From NCBI GenBank assembly GCA_023458595.1, contig JAEWYT010000023.1, forward strand, positions 111,132 to 175,131: 64,000 nucleotides of DNA. The letters run 5' to 3'. The position numbers and the translations under genes are program-made. The notes below the pieces were generated by a model. That model was not told where the DNA came from. It did not search any database and worked only from the letters and a program-made list of their open reading frames with translations. Source of the stretch: Pseudomonadota bacterium. GTDB lineage: Bacteria > Pseudomonadota > Alphaproteobacteria > Rhizobiales > Tepidamorphaceae. Positions 22,445-32,641 of the stretch are shown piece by piece. Within the stretch, counting starts at the first letter, position 1. Each line of letters opens with the position of its first letter.

Positions 22445-22885
22445 TCACTGGTCCACGGGCACGACCGCCGTCGCCTCGATCTCGACCATCGCCTCGGGCT
22501 CGACGAGGCCGACGACCTGAACGACCGCCATCGCCGGATAGTGGGGGCCGATCTCGTCGCGATAGGCCTGACCGATCTGCCTGAGGCCGCCGCGGTAGGC
22601 CTCGAGGTCGGTCACGTACCAGGTCAGCCGGACGAGATGGCGCGGGTGGGCACCGCCGGCCGCCAGGATTTCCCGGATATTGGACAGCGTCTGCCGCACC
22701 TGCCCGACGAACCCGTCGGCGAAGCGCCCGCTCGGGTCCCAGCCGACCACGCCGCCGGTGACGACGACCGCGCCGCGCGCCTTCATGCCGTTGGCATAGC
22801 CCTTCGGCCGCTGCCACCCCGCGGGCAGCAGGGTTTCGGGCCGGTCGTTCTCTTCCGCTGCCGCGGGCAGGCTCGTCACGGACAC
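22445..22885 (-). CDS. RidA family (YjgF/YER057c/UK114) enamine/imine hydrolase
   Basis: A 146-residue protein of the RidA fold: GYANGMKARGAVVVTGGVVGWD, QTLSNIREILAAGGAHPRHLVRLTWYVTD, YPAMAVVQVVGLVEPEAMVEIEATA. The conserved Arg of the active-site loop is in HLVRLTWY, and the Glu in MVEIEA. I use GTG 22885, which has AAGGAG upstream; ATG 22915 would add ten residues. It lies 36 nt behind the aromatic-CoA ligase gene on the same strand. In this cluster it fits deamination of the enamine produced when 2-aminobenzoyl-CoA is dearomatised; that assignment is inferred. Confidence 0.85.
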   Translation of the reverse strand: MSVTSLPAAAEENDRPETLLPAGWQRPKGYANGMKARGAVVVTGGVVGWDPSGRFADGFVGQVRQTLSNIREILAAGGAHPRHLVRLTWYVTDLEAYRGGLRQIGQAYRDEIGPHYPAMAVVQVVGLVEPEAMVEIEATAVVPVDQ

Positions 22886-22921
22886 AGGGGCATTCTCCTT
22901 GATATCGCCGTGCATGTGGTA

Positions 22922-24574
22922 TCAGCCGGCTTTCGACTGCGGAGCGCTCTCGGCGGCCTCGGCCTTGGCGATCTCGCGCAGGGTGACTCGTTTCAGTTTG
23001 CCCGTCTCGGTGCGCGGCAGCGTGTCGACGAACTCGATCGCCCGCGGATACTTGTACGGCGCGATCTCGTCCTTCACGTGGGTCTGCAGCTCCGCGACGA
23101 GCTCCGGCGACCCCGTTACGCCTTCCTTGAGCTGGACGTAGGCCTTGACGATCTGGCCGCGCTCGCGATCGGGCGCGCCGACGACGCCGCAGAAGGCGAC
23201 GGCGGGATGGGTGAGCAGCGCGCCCTCCACTTCCGGCCCGGCGATGTTGTAGCCCGCCGAGATGATCATGTCGTCGGAGCGCGCCTGGTACCAGAAATAG
23301 CCGTCCTCATCCATCAGGTAGGTGTCGCCGGTGACGTTCCAGCCGCCGACGACGTAGTCCTTCTGGCGCTCGTCGGCGATATAGCGGCAGCCCGTCGGAC
23401 CGCGCACCGCGAGCCGGCCGACCTGGCCGGCGGGCAGGTCGTTGCCGCCGTCGTCGATGATCTTCGCCTCGTAGCCCGGCACCGGACGCCCGGTCGCGCC
23501 GGGGCGCACCTCCTCCTCCGGCGAGCCGATGAAGATGTGCAGGAGCTCGGTGGCGCCGATGCCGTCGAGGAGCTTCATGCCGGTCGCCTCCCGCCAGGCG
23601 TCCCAGGTCGCCTTCGGCAGCGCCTCGCCGGCCGACACGCACTTGCGCAGGCTCGCGACGTCGCCGGGCTTCAGCATGTCGATCATGGCGCGGTACGCGG
23701 TCGGCGCGGTGAACGACACCGTCGCCTCGTACGCGCGGATCGCGGCGAGCAGCTTGTCGGGCGGCGCCGCCTCGAGCAGCACGGTCGAGGCCCCGACCCG
23801 CATCGGGAACAGCACCAGGCCGCCGAGCCCGAAGGTGAAGGCGAGCGGCGGCGAGCCGATGAAGCGGTCGCTCTCGACGGGTTTGAGCACCTGCGTCGAA
23901 TAGGCGTCGCAGATCGCCATCATGTCGCGGTGGAAATGCATCGTGCCCTTCGGCACGCCGGTCGTGCCCGAGGTGAAGCCGATCAGGCAGACGTCGTCGC
24001 TCGACGTATCGCAGGCCGTGAACGTATCCGGCTCGTCGGCCATCATCGCCTCGAGCGAATCGTCGCCGCCGCCCCAGTAGACGATGCGCTGCAGCTCCGG
24101 CGCCATCGACTTCGCCTTCTCCATCTCCTCGGCGAGACGGACGTCGCAGAGCGCGAGACCGATCCTCGCCTTCTGGATCGGATAGGCGAGCTCCTTGGCG
24201 CGCAGGAGCGGCATGGTCGCCACCACGACGCCGCCGGCCTTCAGGACGGCGAAGTACGTCGCGACCATCATCGGGTTGTTGGCCGAGCGCAGCAGCACCC
24301 GCCCGCCGGGCGCCATCCCGAGGCGCTTCGTCAAGACGTTGGCGATCCGGTTCACGCGGGCCTGCAGCTCGGCGTAGGTCAGCGTCTCGCTCGGCGAGAT
24401 CAGGCAGACCCGGTCGCCCTTGCCCGCTTCCACCCAACTGTCGAGCAGCTCGACCGCGCAGTTGAGCCGGTCCGGATACTGCAGTTCCGGCAGGGTGAAC
24501 CTGAAATCGGGCCACTGGTCGCGCGGGGGCAGGTTGTCCCGCGCGAACGTGTCCGCGTGTCCGCTTCTCAGCAT
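22922..24574 (-). CDS. 2-aminobenzoate (aromatic acid)-CoA ligase
   Basis: A 550-residue ANL-superfamily enzyme that activates a carboxylic acid with ATP and CoA. Motifs: FTSGTTGVPKGTMHFHRD (phosphate loop), DGIGATELLHIFIGS (aryl pocket/A5, typical of benzoate-type ligases), GDTYLMDEDGYFWYQARSDDMIISAGYNI (hinge), and PRTETGKLKR with the catalytic Lys. The GxGATELLHIFI block is that of benzoate/2-aminobenzoate ligases rather than fatty acid ligases. With the fused monooxygenase/reductase of the same cluster, anthranilate is the most likely substrate. It is separated from the upstream genes by ~275 bases with repeats, so it may have its own promoter. Confidence 0.86.
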   Translation of the reverse strand: MLRSGHADTFARDNLPPRDQWPDFRFTLPELQYPDRLNCAVELLDSWVEAGKGDRVCLISPSETLTYAELQARVNRIANVLTKRLGMAPGGRVLLRSANNPMMVATYFAVLKAGGVVVATMPLLRAKELAYPIQKARIGLALCDVRLAEEMEKAKSMAPELQRIVYWGGGDDSLEAMMADEPDTFTACDTSSDDVCLIGFTSGTTGVPKGTMHFHRDMMAICDAYSTQVLKPVESDRFIGSPPLAFTFGLGGLVLFPMRVGASTVLLEAAPPDKLLAAIRAYEATVSFTAPTAYRAMIDMLKPGDVASLRKCVSAGEALPKATWDAWREATGMKLLDGIGATELLHIFIGSPEEEVRPGATGRPVPGYEAKIIDDGGNDLPAGQVGRLAVRGPTGCRYIADERQKDYVVGGWNVTGDTYLMDEDGYFWYQARSDDMIISAGYNIAGPEVEGALLTHPAVAFCGVVGAPDRERGQIVKAYVQLKEGVTGSPELVAELQTHVKDEIAPYKYPRAIEFVDTLPRTETGKLKRVTLREIAKAEAAESAPQSKAG

Positions 24575-24679
24575 GCTCTTGCCTCCGGCCAGCTCGGGAT
24601 CGGTTCGCCGATCCGTCGGTTGCCTAGTGCGCTCTGGCTTCAGGCGGACGCACCATCGCGCCAGCCTCGCCTGTCGCCC

Positions 24680-24774
24680 GTGGGTCCCGGATCAAGTCCG
24701 GGACACCCGGTTTTTTTATTGCTCGGGTCGTGCCTCAAATACCGCGCTGTGCCCTGGACTTGATCCAGGGCCCA
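24680..24774. repeat. Two palindromic repeats between catabolic genes
   Basis: Two hairpins: GTCCCGGA-TCAAG-TCCGGGAC followed on the plus strand by a run of seven T, and CCCTGGA-CTTGA-TCCAGGG. They are the same family as the array at 21796-22412. They may end the transcript of the acyl-CoA dehydrogenase operon, or simply mark an insertion of the repeat. Confidence 0.65.
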
Positions 24775-24849
24775 TCCGGCGGTTGCGGCTGTCCCCGAGC
24801 ACATTTTCGTCGCTCCGACCTGAATGCGTCGCGCTCTGGTGTTCGGCCT

Positions 24850-26022
<1,173 letters not shown>

Positions 26023-26024
26023 CC

Positions 26025-26861
26025 TCAGTTGCCTTCGAACTTCGGCGTCTGCTTCGCCGCGAACGCGTGGTAGGCGCGCGCGAAGTCCTCCGTCGTCATG
26101 CACAGCGCCTGGGCGACGGCCTCGGCCTCGACGGCCTCCTCGACCGACATCGCCCATTCCATCTGCAGCATGCGCTTGGTCATGGCGTTGCCGAACGTCG
26201 GCCCCTCGGCGAGCTCCTTGGCGAACTTCTGCGCCTCGGCGAGCACCTCGGCCCCGGGGATCAGCCGGTTGTAAAAGCCCCAGCGGTCGGCTTCCTCGCC
26301 GCGCAGCGGCCGGCCGGAATAGAGCAGTTCCGAGGCGCGGCCCTGGCCGATGATGCGCGGCAGGATCGCGCAGGCGCCCATGTCGCAGCCGGCGAGCCCG
26401 ACCTTGTTGAACAGGAACAGCACCTTGGATTCGGGCGTGCCGTAGCGGATGTCGGAAGACATGGCGACGATCGCGCCCGCCCCGGCGCAGATGCCGTCGA
26501 TCGCCGCGATGATCGGTTGCGGGCAGGCGCGCATTGCCTTGACCAGTTCGCCCGTCATCTTGGTGAAGCGCATCAGGCCGGCGGTATCCATCTCGACCAG
26601 CGGCCCGATGATCTCGAACACGTCGCCGCCGGAGGAGAAGTTGCCGCCCGCGCCGGTGACGACGAAGGCCTTGATCTCCTCGTCGTGGGCGGCGGCGCGG
26701 AAGAAATGGCCGAGCTCGGAATAGGAATCGAAGGTCAGCGGGTTCTTGCGTTCCGGCCGGTTCAGCGTGACGGTCGCGACCTTGCCGTCGACCTCGAGCA
26801 GAAAGTGCTTCGCCTCGTACCTGGAAAGCGGCACGGCGACGTTGGCGGTGGTCCAGCTCAC
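26025..26861 (-). CDS. Enoyl-CoA hydratase/isomerase family protein
   Basis: A 278-residue crotonase-fold enzyme: VATVTLNRPERKNPLTF, the oxyanion loop FSSGGDVFEI, PQPIIAAIDGICAGAGAIVAMSSDIRYG (second oxyanion Gly), and VGLAGCDMGACAILPRIIG. The usual catalytic Glu of the second helix (G-x-x-P-E) is replaced by AGCDMGA, as in hydratases that act on branched or ring substrates. The start is GTG 26861, behind GGAGTAGGATGAA. It lies between the MarR and acyl-CoA dehydrogenase genes in one operon. Confidence 0.86.
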   Translation of the reverse strand: MSWTTANVAVPLSRYEAKHFLLEVDGKVATVTLNRPERKNPLTFDSYSELGHFFRAAAHDEEIKAFVVTGAGGNFSSGGDVFEIIGPLVEMDTAGLMRFTKMTGELVKAMRACPQPIIAAIDGICAGAGAIVAMSSDIRYGTPESKVLFLFNKVGLAGCDMGACAILPRIIGQGRASELLYSGRPLRGEEADRWGFYNRLIPGAEVLAEAQKFAKELAEGPTFGNAMTKRMLQMEWAMSVEEAVEAEAVAQALCMTTEDFARAYHAFAAKQTPKFEGN

Positions 26862-26867
26862 TTCATC

Positions 26868-27368
26868 CTACTCCTTGTTGTCCAGCGCCGTCTTGACCGA
26901 CGCCTTGGTCTTCGCGAGGAGCTCCATCAGCGCCGCCTCGTCCTTTTCTCCAAGCCCCGCGAACATCGCGGCGACCCAGTCCTCGTGCACTTTCGCCATC
27001 GCGCGGAAGTCGACCCGGCCGGACGGCGTCAGCGAGATGATCTGGACGCGCCGGTCGTGCGCGGCCGGACGACGGTCGACATGGCCGGACGCGACGAGCT
27101 TCTCCACCACGTGGGTGACGTTGCCGTTCGAGACCATCATGCGCTTCGACACCTCGCCGAGCGTCATGCCGTCCGGCGCCTTGTCGAGCTGCGCCATCAG
27201 GTCGAAGCGGGGCAGCGTCACGTCGAACTGCTCGCGCAGCCGCCGGCGGATCTCGCCCTCGATCAGCGTCGTGCAGGTCAGCAGCCTGAGCCACAGCCGG
27301 ATGTCGGACTTGTGGTCGCCGGGCGCCTCGAGCGCCTTCGCCTCCGCGTCGAGCGGTATCTCGTTCAT
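26868..27368 (-). CDS. MarR family transcriptional regulator
   Basis: A 166-residue regulator: LPRFDLMAQLDKAPDGMTLGEVSKRMMVSNGNVTHVVEKLVASGHVDRRPAAHDRRVQIISLTPSG holds the winged helix (SxGNVTxVVEKL recognition helix, DRR wing). The ATG overlaps the upstream SDR stop (TGATG). MarR proteins of aromatic-acid clusters usually repress until the acid or its CoA ester binds. A palindrome-like TTTAAGCTTGAA in the promoter region of this operon (30569) is a possible target. Confidence 0.9.
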   Translation of the reverse strand: MNEIPLDAEAKALEAPGDHKSDIRLWLRLLTCTTLIEGEIRRRLREQFDVTLPRFDLMAQLDKAPDGMTLGEVSKRMMVSNGNVTHVVEKLVASGHVDRRPAAHDRRVQIISLTPSGRVDFRAMAKVHEDWVAAMFAGLGEKDEAALMELLAKTKASVKTALDNKE

Positions 27369-28132
27369 CACATCACCTCTCCGCCGGCGATCGCGATCGC
27401 CTGGCCGGTTATGGACGTGGCGTCGGTTCCGCACAACCACAGGACCGCATCGGCGACTTCCCCGGGCGCGACGAGACGGCCCTGGGGGTTTTCCCGGACG
27501 ATCTCGTCCTTCGCCTGCGCTTCGGTCATGCCGGTCTTGGCGACGATCCGCGCGACGGCCTCGCTCACCAGGTCGGTGTCGGTGAAGCCGGGACAGACCG
27601 CGTTCACGGTGACGCCGCTGCGCGCCGTCTCCAGCGCCAGCGAGCGCACGAGGCCGATCACCGCGTGCTTGGCGGCGCAGTAGGCCGACGTGTAGCGATA
27701 GCCTCTGAGCCCGGCAGTCGAGGCGACCGCGACGATGCGGCCGGACCTCGCCTCCAGCATCGGCCCGAGCACCGCCCGCACGGAATGGACGACGCCCATC
27801 ACGTTGACGTCGATCATCCGCCGGAACATGTCCGTATCCGTCCGGGCAAACGGCGCCGATTCAGCAGCGCCGGCATTGGCGATCAGGATCTCGACCGGAC
27901 CGCGCTCGGCGACGGCCGACCCGACCGCCTCCCCGAGGGCCGCCGCGTCGGTCACGTCGGCGATCGCGTAGCCGGCCGCGCCGCCGGCCTCGACGAGCGC
28001 CTTCAGCGGCCCCTCGCCGCGCCCCGTCACGGTGACGCGCGCGCCGGCCGCCGTCAGCCCCGCGGCGATCGCCGCCCCGATGCCCCGCCCGCCGCCGGTG
28101 ACGAGCGCGTGTCGACCCTCGAGCCCTCTCAT
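27368..28132 (-). CDS. SDR family 3-hydroxyacyl-CoA (oxido)reductase
   Basis: A 254-residue short-chain dehydrogenase: TGGGRGIG (NAD(P) loop, 12-19), NAGAAESAPF, STAGLRG with catalytic Ser, Tyr in YTSAYCAAK (YxxxK), and ICPG-type VNAVCPGFTDTD. It lies 7 nt behind the monooxygenase/reductase gene. In this context a 3-hydroxyacyl-CoA dehydrogenase step acting on the ring-derived CoA ester is likely. Confidence 0.86.
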   Translation of the reverse strand: MRGLEGRHALVTGGGRGIGAAIAAGLTAAGARVTVTGRGEGPLKALVEAGGAAGYAIADVTDAAALGEAVGSAVAERGPVEILIANAGAAESAPFARTDTDMFRRMIDVNVMGVVHSVRAVLGPMLEARSGRIVAVASTAGLRGYRYTSAYCAAKHAVIGLVRSLALETARSGVTVNAVCPGFTDTDLVSEAVARIVAKTGMTEAQAKDEIVRENPQGRLVAPGEVADAVLWLCGTDATSITGQAIAIAGGEVM

Positions 28133-28139
28133 CGGCGGC

Positions 28140-30509
28140 TCACTCCGCCGCCTGGATGAACGAGGGCTTCTGCTTCTGCAGCTTCTCCTCCACGGACGGC
28201 GCCCGCGACTTCGGCCGCGCCTTCACCCGGAGCTCTTCGAGATCGACGCGGTCGCGCGCGCTGTTGCGGGCGAGCTGGTCGAAGCCCGGCTCGTACTGCG
28301 GCACCGTCTGCAGGAAGGGCTCGCCGTACCACGCGGCCGCTCGCGCGGCGAAGAACGGATCGACGAGATGCGGCCGCCCGATCGCGACGAGGTCGGCGCG
28401 GCCGGCGACCAGGATCGTGTTCGCCTGATCCGCCGAGGTGATGTTGCCGACGCTCATGGTCGCGACATGCGCCTCGTTGCGGATCTGGTCGGAGAACGGC
28501 GTCTGGAACATGCGCCCGTAGATCGGCGCCGACCAGTTGACCGTCTGGCCGGTCGACACGTCGACGAGATCGACGCCGGCCTGCGAGAACGCTTCCGCGA
28601 TCGCGATCGAGTCCTCGTCCGACAGGCCGCCCTCGGCCCAGTCGGTCGCGGAGATGCGCACCGACATCGGCCTGGTGGCGGGCCAGGCATCGCGCATCGC
28701 GGAGAACACCTCGAGCGGAAAGCGCAGCCGGTTCTCGACCGCACCACCGTATTCATCGGTACGGGCGTTGGTCAGCGGCGACAGGAAGCTCGCCAGCAGA
28801 TAGCCGTGGGCGCAGTGCAGCTCGACCATGTCGAAGCCGAGCCGGTCGCCGCGCTTCACCGCGGCGACGAACTGATCGCGGATGCGGTCCATGTCGGCGC
28901 GGCTCAGCTCCTGCGGAACCTGGCTTTCCGGGTAGTAGGCGATCGGCGAGGCCGACACCACCGGCCAGGCGCCCTCGTCGAGCGGCCGGTCCATGCCCTC
29001 CCACATCAGCTTGGTCGCGCCCTTGCGGCCGGCGTGGCCGAGCTGCAGGCAGAGCCTTGCGTCGGAATGGCCGCGCACGAAGTCGACGATGCGCTTCCAG
29101 GCGGCTTCCTGCTCGTCGTTCCACAAGCCGGTGCAGCCCGGCGTGATGCGCGCGTCGGGCGCGACGCAGGTCATCTCGGTGAAGATCAGGCCCGCCCCGC
29201 CCATGGCGCGCGTGCCGTAGTGGACGAGATGGAAGTCGTCCGGCACACCGTCCTTGGCCGAATACATGCACATCGGCGACATCACGAGCCGGTTCTTCAG
29301 CTCCATGTCACGCAGCCTGAACGGCTGGAACGCCGGCGTCGCCGGATCGTCGATGTCGACGTCGAAGCCCTTCATCCGGACCTTCGAGGCGAACATCCGG
29401 TCGGCGGCGTCGACGAACTCCGGCGCGCGCAGGCGCAGGTTGTCGTAGGTGATCGCCTTCGACCGCGTCATCAGGCCGAAGCAGAACTGCACGGGATCGT
29501 AGTCCCAGAACCGGGCGACGTGCTCGAACCAGACGAGCGACACGTCGGCGGCGTGCTGGATCTTCTCCACGCCCTCGCGCCGGCCGGATTCGAACAGCTT
29601 GAGCGCGGAGGCCATGTCGGGCTTCGCCTCGACCGCCTCGAACAGGGCGATCGCGTCTTCCATGGCGAGCTTGGTGCCCGAGCCGATCGAGTAGTGCGCG
29701 GTCGCCTTGGCGTCGCCGAGCAGGACCATGTTGTCCTTCACCCAGCGCTCGTTGCGGATCATCGGGAAGTTGCGCCACATCGACCGGTTGATCAGCAGCG
29801 GATGGCCGTCGAGGTACTTGGCGAAGATCTTGCCGCAGAATTCAGCCGACTGCGCCTCGTCCAGCGCCCCGAGGCCGGCCTTCTCCCAGGTCTCGTCGTC
29901 GGTCTCGAAGATCCAGGTCGAACGGCCCTCCTCGTACTGGTAGGCGTGGGCGATGAAGATGCCCCACTCGGTCTCCTCGAAGGCGAAGGTGAAGGCGTCG
30001 AGCGGCCTGGTCGAGCCCATCCAGGCGAACTTGTTGGGGCGCAGGTCGACATGCGGCCTGAAGTGGTCGACGAAGTGCTCGCGGAAGCGGCTGTTGACGC
30101 CGTCCGACAGCACCACGAGGTCATGGTCGGAGAAGTCGGTCGTCGGCTCGACCTCGGTCTCGAAGCGGATCGGGATGCCGAGCGCTTCGGCGCGCTCGTA
30201 GAGGATCGCCAGCAGCGTGACGCGCGAGCAGCCGCAGAAGCCGTTGCCGCCGATGCGGTGCTTGGTGCCCTTGTAGTTGATCTCGATGTCGTCCCAGTAG
30301 GCGAATTCCTCGGTGATCCGCTGATAGCTCTCCTTGTCCCAGCTCTCGAACGTGTCGAGGGTCTCGTCGGAGAACACCACGCCGAAGCCGAACGTGTCGT
30401 CGGGACGGTTTCGCTCGTAGATGACGATGTCCGAATCGGGACGGGACTTCTTCAAGAGGATCGCGAAATAGACACCGGCCGGTCCACCGCCGACGATCGC
30501 CACCTTCAT
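28140..30509 (-). CDS. Fused 2-aminobenzoyl-CoA monooxygenase/reductase
   Basis: A 789-residue fusion. The N-terminal half (1-~385) is a flavin monooxygenase of the salicylyl-CoA 5-hydroxylase type: VAIVGGGPAGVYFAILLKK (FAD), YWDDIEINYKGTKHRIGGNGF, and LLGDAKATAHYSIGSGTKLAMEDA (second FAD motif). The C-terminal half (~395-770) is an old-yellow-enzyme domain: KNRLVMSPMCMYSAKDG, ELHCAHGYLLASFLSP, NRLRFPLEV, DLVDVSTG. This architecture is that of the Azoarcus evansii enzyme, which hydroxylates 2-aminobenzoyl-CoA at C5 and reduces the ring, using O2 and NADH. It leads the operon; the cluster's ligase and RidA protein support anthranilate as substrate. Confidence 0.9.
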   Translation of the reverse strand: MKVAIVGGGPAGVYFAILLKKSRPDSDIVIYERNRPDDTFGFGVVFSDETLDTFESWDKESYQRITEEFAYWDDIEINYKGTKHRIGGNGFCGCSRVTLLAILYERAEALGIPIRFETEVEPTTDFSDHDLVVLSDGVNSRFREHFVDHFRPHVDLRPNKFAWMGSTRPLDAFTFAFEETEWGIFIAHAYQYEEGRSTWIFETDDETWEKAGLGALDEAQSAEFCGKIFAKYLDGHPLLINRSMWRNFPMIRNERWVKDNMVLLGDAKATAHYSIGSGTKLAMEDAIALFEAVEAKPDMASALKLFESGRREGVEKIQHAADVSLVWFEHVARFWDYDPVQFCFGLMTRSKAITYDNLRLRAPEFVDAADRMFASKVRMKGFDVDIDDPATPAFQPFRLRDMELKNRLVMSPMCMYSAKDGVPDDFHLVHYGTRAMGGAGLIFTEMTCVAPDARITPGCTGLWNDEQEAAWKRIVDFVRGHSDARLCLQLGHAGRKGATKLMWEGMDRPLDEGAWPVVSASPIAYYPESQVPQELSRADMDRIRDQFVAAVKRGDRLGFDMVELHCAHGYLLASFLSPLTNARTDEYGGAVENRLRFPLEVFSAMRDAWPATRPMSVRISATDWAEGGLSDEDSIAIAEAFSQAGVDLVDVSTGQTVNWSAPIYGRMFQTPFSDQIRNEAHVATMSVGNITSADQANTILVAGRADLVAIGRPHLVDPFFAARAAAWYGEPFLQTVPQYEPGFDQLARNSARDRVDLEELRVKARPKSRAPSVEEKLQKQKPSFIQAAE

Positions 30510-30568
30510 GACGTTCCTCCTTGAGCAAGGATCGCGGCTCCCTCGTCCGCGACTCGATCCATAATAAC

Positions 30569-30580
30569 TTTAAGCTTGAA
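30569..30580. promoter_or_regulatory. Candidate MarR-type operator upstream of the anthranilate operon
   Basis: TTTAAGCTTGAA is palindromic but for one base pair and is followed by a related ATTTAAG. It lies 60 nt upstream of the monooxygenase/reductase ATG within an AT-rich patch (30560-30590), unlike the surrounding GC-rich DNA. Confidence 0.35.
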
Positions 30581-30772
30581 ATATTTAAGGTGCAACCATC
30601 CAGTTGCGGCCGTTTCGTCGCACCTTGCCCGCATACGTCCGACGCGGCGCGGCCGTGCCTGCAACGCCGTGCCTGCAACATGTTCGATTCGCTTTCCGTT
30701 TCGCTATTGTAGTACAAATGGGCCGCCGGCTGCATCGGCGAGATACGGGCGGGGGTTAGGGAGGAAGCGCGC

Positions 30773-31525
30773 TTGAACAAGCCGTCCAGGCCGCCGTCGA
30801 CCGCGAAGCGCAGCGTTCACGGCCAGATCGCCGACGAACTCGGTTGGCGCATCGTCACCGGCGGCTTCGCGCCGGGTTCCGTCCTGCCGACGGAGGGAGA
30901 CTACAGCGCCCGCCTGTCGGTGAGCCGCACCTCCTTCCGGGAAGCGATCAAGATGCTCGCCGGCAAGGGACTGGTCGAATCCCGGCCCAAGACGGGCACC
31001 CGCGTGCGCCAGCGCACCGAGTGGAACATGCTCGATCCGGACGTGACCGCGTGGGCGTTCCGCACCGGTCCCGATCCCGGATACGCCCGCGCCTTCTTCG
31101 AGTTCCGCCGCATCATCGAGCCGGCCGCGGCCTCGCTCGCCGCCACGCGCCGCGACGAGGCCGATCTGAACCGCATGCACGACAGTCTCGAGGGGATGGC
31201 CGCGGCGACCTCGCTGCAGGAATGGATCGAGCCCGACCTCTCGTTCCACCTGGCGATCCTGGCCGCCACGCGCAACGAGCTGCTGGTCTCGCTCGGCCAT
31301 CTGCTCGTGCCGGCGCTGACCCGCTCCTTCACGATCGTCAACATAGATGCCGACAAGCGGCGCATCTCGGTCCCGCTTCACCGGGCCGTCTACGCCGCTG
31401 TCGAGCGCGGCAACGCGGATGCGGCGGAAGCGGCGATGAAGCGCCTGCTCGACGGCGCGCTCGACGATCTCGTCGAGATGATCGGCGCGGACGGGGCCGC
31501 CAGAAGCAAGAAACGCGGAAAATGA
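30773..31525 (+). CDS. GntR family regulator, FadR/FCD subfamily
   Basis: A 250-residue regulator. HTH region about 15-75 (QIADELGWRIVTGGFAPGSVLPTE...SRTSFREAIKMLAGKGLVESRPKTGTRV), then an all-helical FCD domain (FFEFRRIIEPAAASLAA..., FHLAILAATRNELLVSLG, HRAVYAAVERGNADAAEAAM) whose Asp/His residues bind a metal and the effector. TTG is taken as start at 30773 because GGGAGGAAG stands 7 nt before it. It heads the unit with the lactonase and the dehydratase, so a sugar acid is the probable effector. Confidence 0.9.
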   Translation: MNKPSRPPSTAKRSVHGQIADELGWRIVTGGFAPGSVLPTEGDYSARLSVSRTSFREAIKMLAGKGLVESRPKTGTRVRQRTEWNMLDPDVTAWAFRTGPDPGYARAFFEFRRIIEPAAASLAATRRDEADLNRMHDSLEGMAAATSLQEWIEPDLSFHLAILAATRNELLVSLGHLLVPALTRSFTIVNIDADKRRISVPLHRAVYAAVERGNADAAEAAMKRLLDGALDDLVEMIGADGAARSKKRGK

Positions 31526-31570
31526 GGGCCGGCACCGGCAAGCCGGCCTGCGGGAGGGGAGACTTGCGCA

Positions 31571-32488
31571 ATGGCACTGGTCGGCAGTTCCTACGAATAC
31601 GTGGACAAGCGCTTCTACGATCTCACGGTGCCGACGGCGGAGGTCGAAAAGCTCTTCGACGGCTGCCGCTGGGCGGAAGGTCCGGTCTGGTTCGGCGACG
31701 GCGGCTTTCTCGTCTGGAGCGACATTCCGAACCGCCGCATGCTGCGCTGGATCCCCGATCTCGGCGTCTCGGTCTTCCGCACCGATTCCAACTACGCGAA
31801 CGGAAACACCCGTGACCGCCAGGGCCGGCTCGTCTCCTGCGAGCACGGCGGCCGGCGCGTGACGCGCACCGAGGCGGACGGCTCGATCACCGTCGTCGCC
31901 GACGCCTACAGGGGCGGAAAGCTCAATTCTCCCAACGACGTCGTCGTGAAGTCCGACGGCTCGGTCTGGTTCACCGACCCGACCTACGGGATCATGTCCG
32001 ATTACGAGGGCCACAAGGCCGAGCCCGAGCAGGACGGTTGCCACGTCTACCGGGTCGATCCGGTCTCGGGAAAGGTCGAGGTCGTCGCCGACGACTTCGT
32101 CAAGCCCAACGGCCTCGCCTTCTCCCCCGACGAATCGAGGCTCTACATCGCCGATTCGGGCCTGAGCCACGATCCCGACGGCCCGCACCACATCCGCGTC
32201 TTCTCGGTCGAGAAGGGCAGGAGCCTCAGGAAGGGCAAGGTCTTCGCCGAGGTCTCGCCGGGCGTGCCGGACGGCATGCGGATCGACGTCCAGGGCAACG
32301 TCTGGACGAGCGCCCGCGACGGCGTCCACTGCTACGACGGGAAGGGCGGCCTGCTCGGCAAGATCCGCGTTCCCGAGACGGTCGCGAACTTGACCTTCGG
32401 CGGCCCGAAGCGGAACAGGCTGTTCATCACGGCGACCCGCTCGCTCTATTCCGTCTACGTCGGCGTCAGCGGCGCGCAGGTGCCTTAG
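31571..32488 (+). CDS. SMP-30/gluconolactonase family lactonase
   Basis: A 305-residue six-bladed beta-propeller enzyme. The metal site is built by EGPVWF (Glu near 36), SPNDVVVKSDGSVWFTDPTYG (Asn near 119), KPNGLAFSPDESRLYIADSG and GVPDGMRIDVQGNVW. The family opens sugar 1,4- or 1,5-lactones to aldonic acids. AGGGGAG lies ahead of the ATG. It stands between the FadR-type regulator and the UxaA-like dehydratase; lactone to acid to 2-keto-3-deoxy acid is a coherent route. Confidence 0.9.
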   Translation: MALVGSSYEYVDKRFYDLTVPTAEVEKLFDGCRWAEGPVWFGDGGFLVWSDIPNRRMLRWIPDLGVSVFRTDSNYANGNTRDRQGRLVSCEHGGRRVTRTEADGSITVVADAYRGGKLNSPNDVVVKSDGSVWFTDPTYGIMSDYEGHKAEPEQDGCHVYRVDPVSGKVEVVADDFVKPNGLAFSPDESRLYIADSGLSHDPDGPHHIRVFSVEKGRSLRKGKVFAEVSPGVPDGMRIDVQGNVWTSARDGVHCYDGKGGLLGKIRVPETVANLTFGGPKRNRLFITATRSLYSVYVGVSGAQVP

Positions 32489-32641
32489 AGGATTGGATGG
32501 TGGGGGTCGGTCTGAGAAGCGACGCGGACGGGCCCGTGCCCCGTCCCTGGATTCCCGCGAAGACGGGGAATCCCGGGCGGCTGGCGACCGGCGCCACCCT
32601 GATGCGACACTGGATATGAGCCCCAAAACGGAAACCCCACC

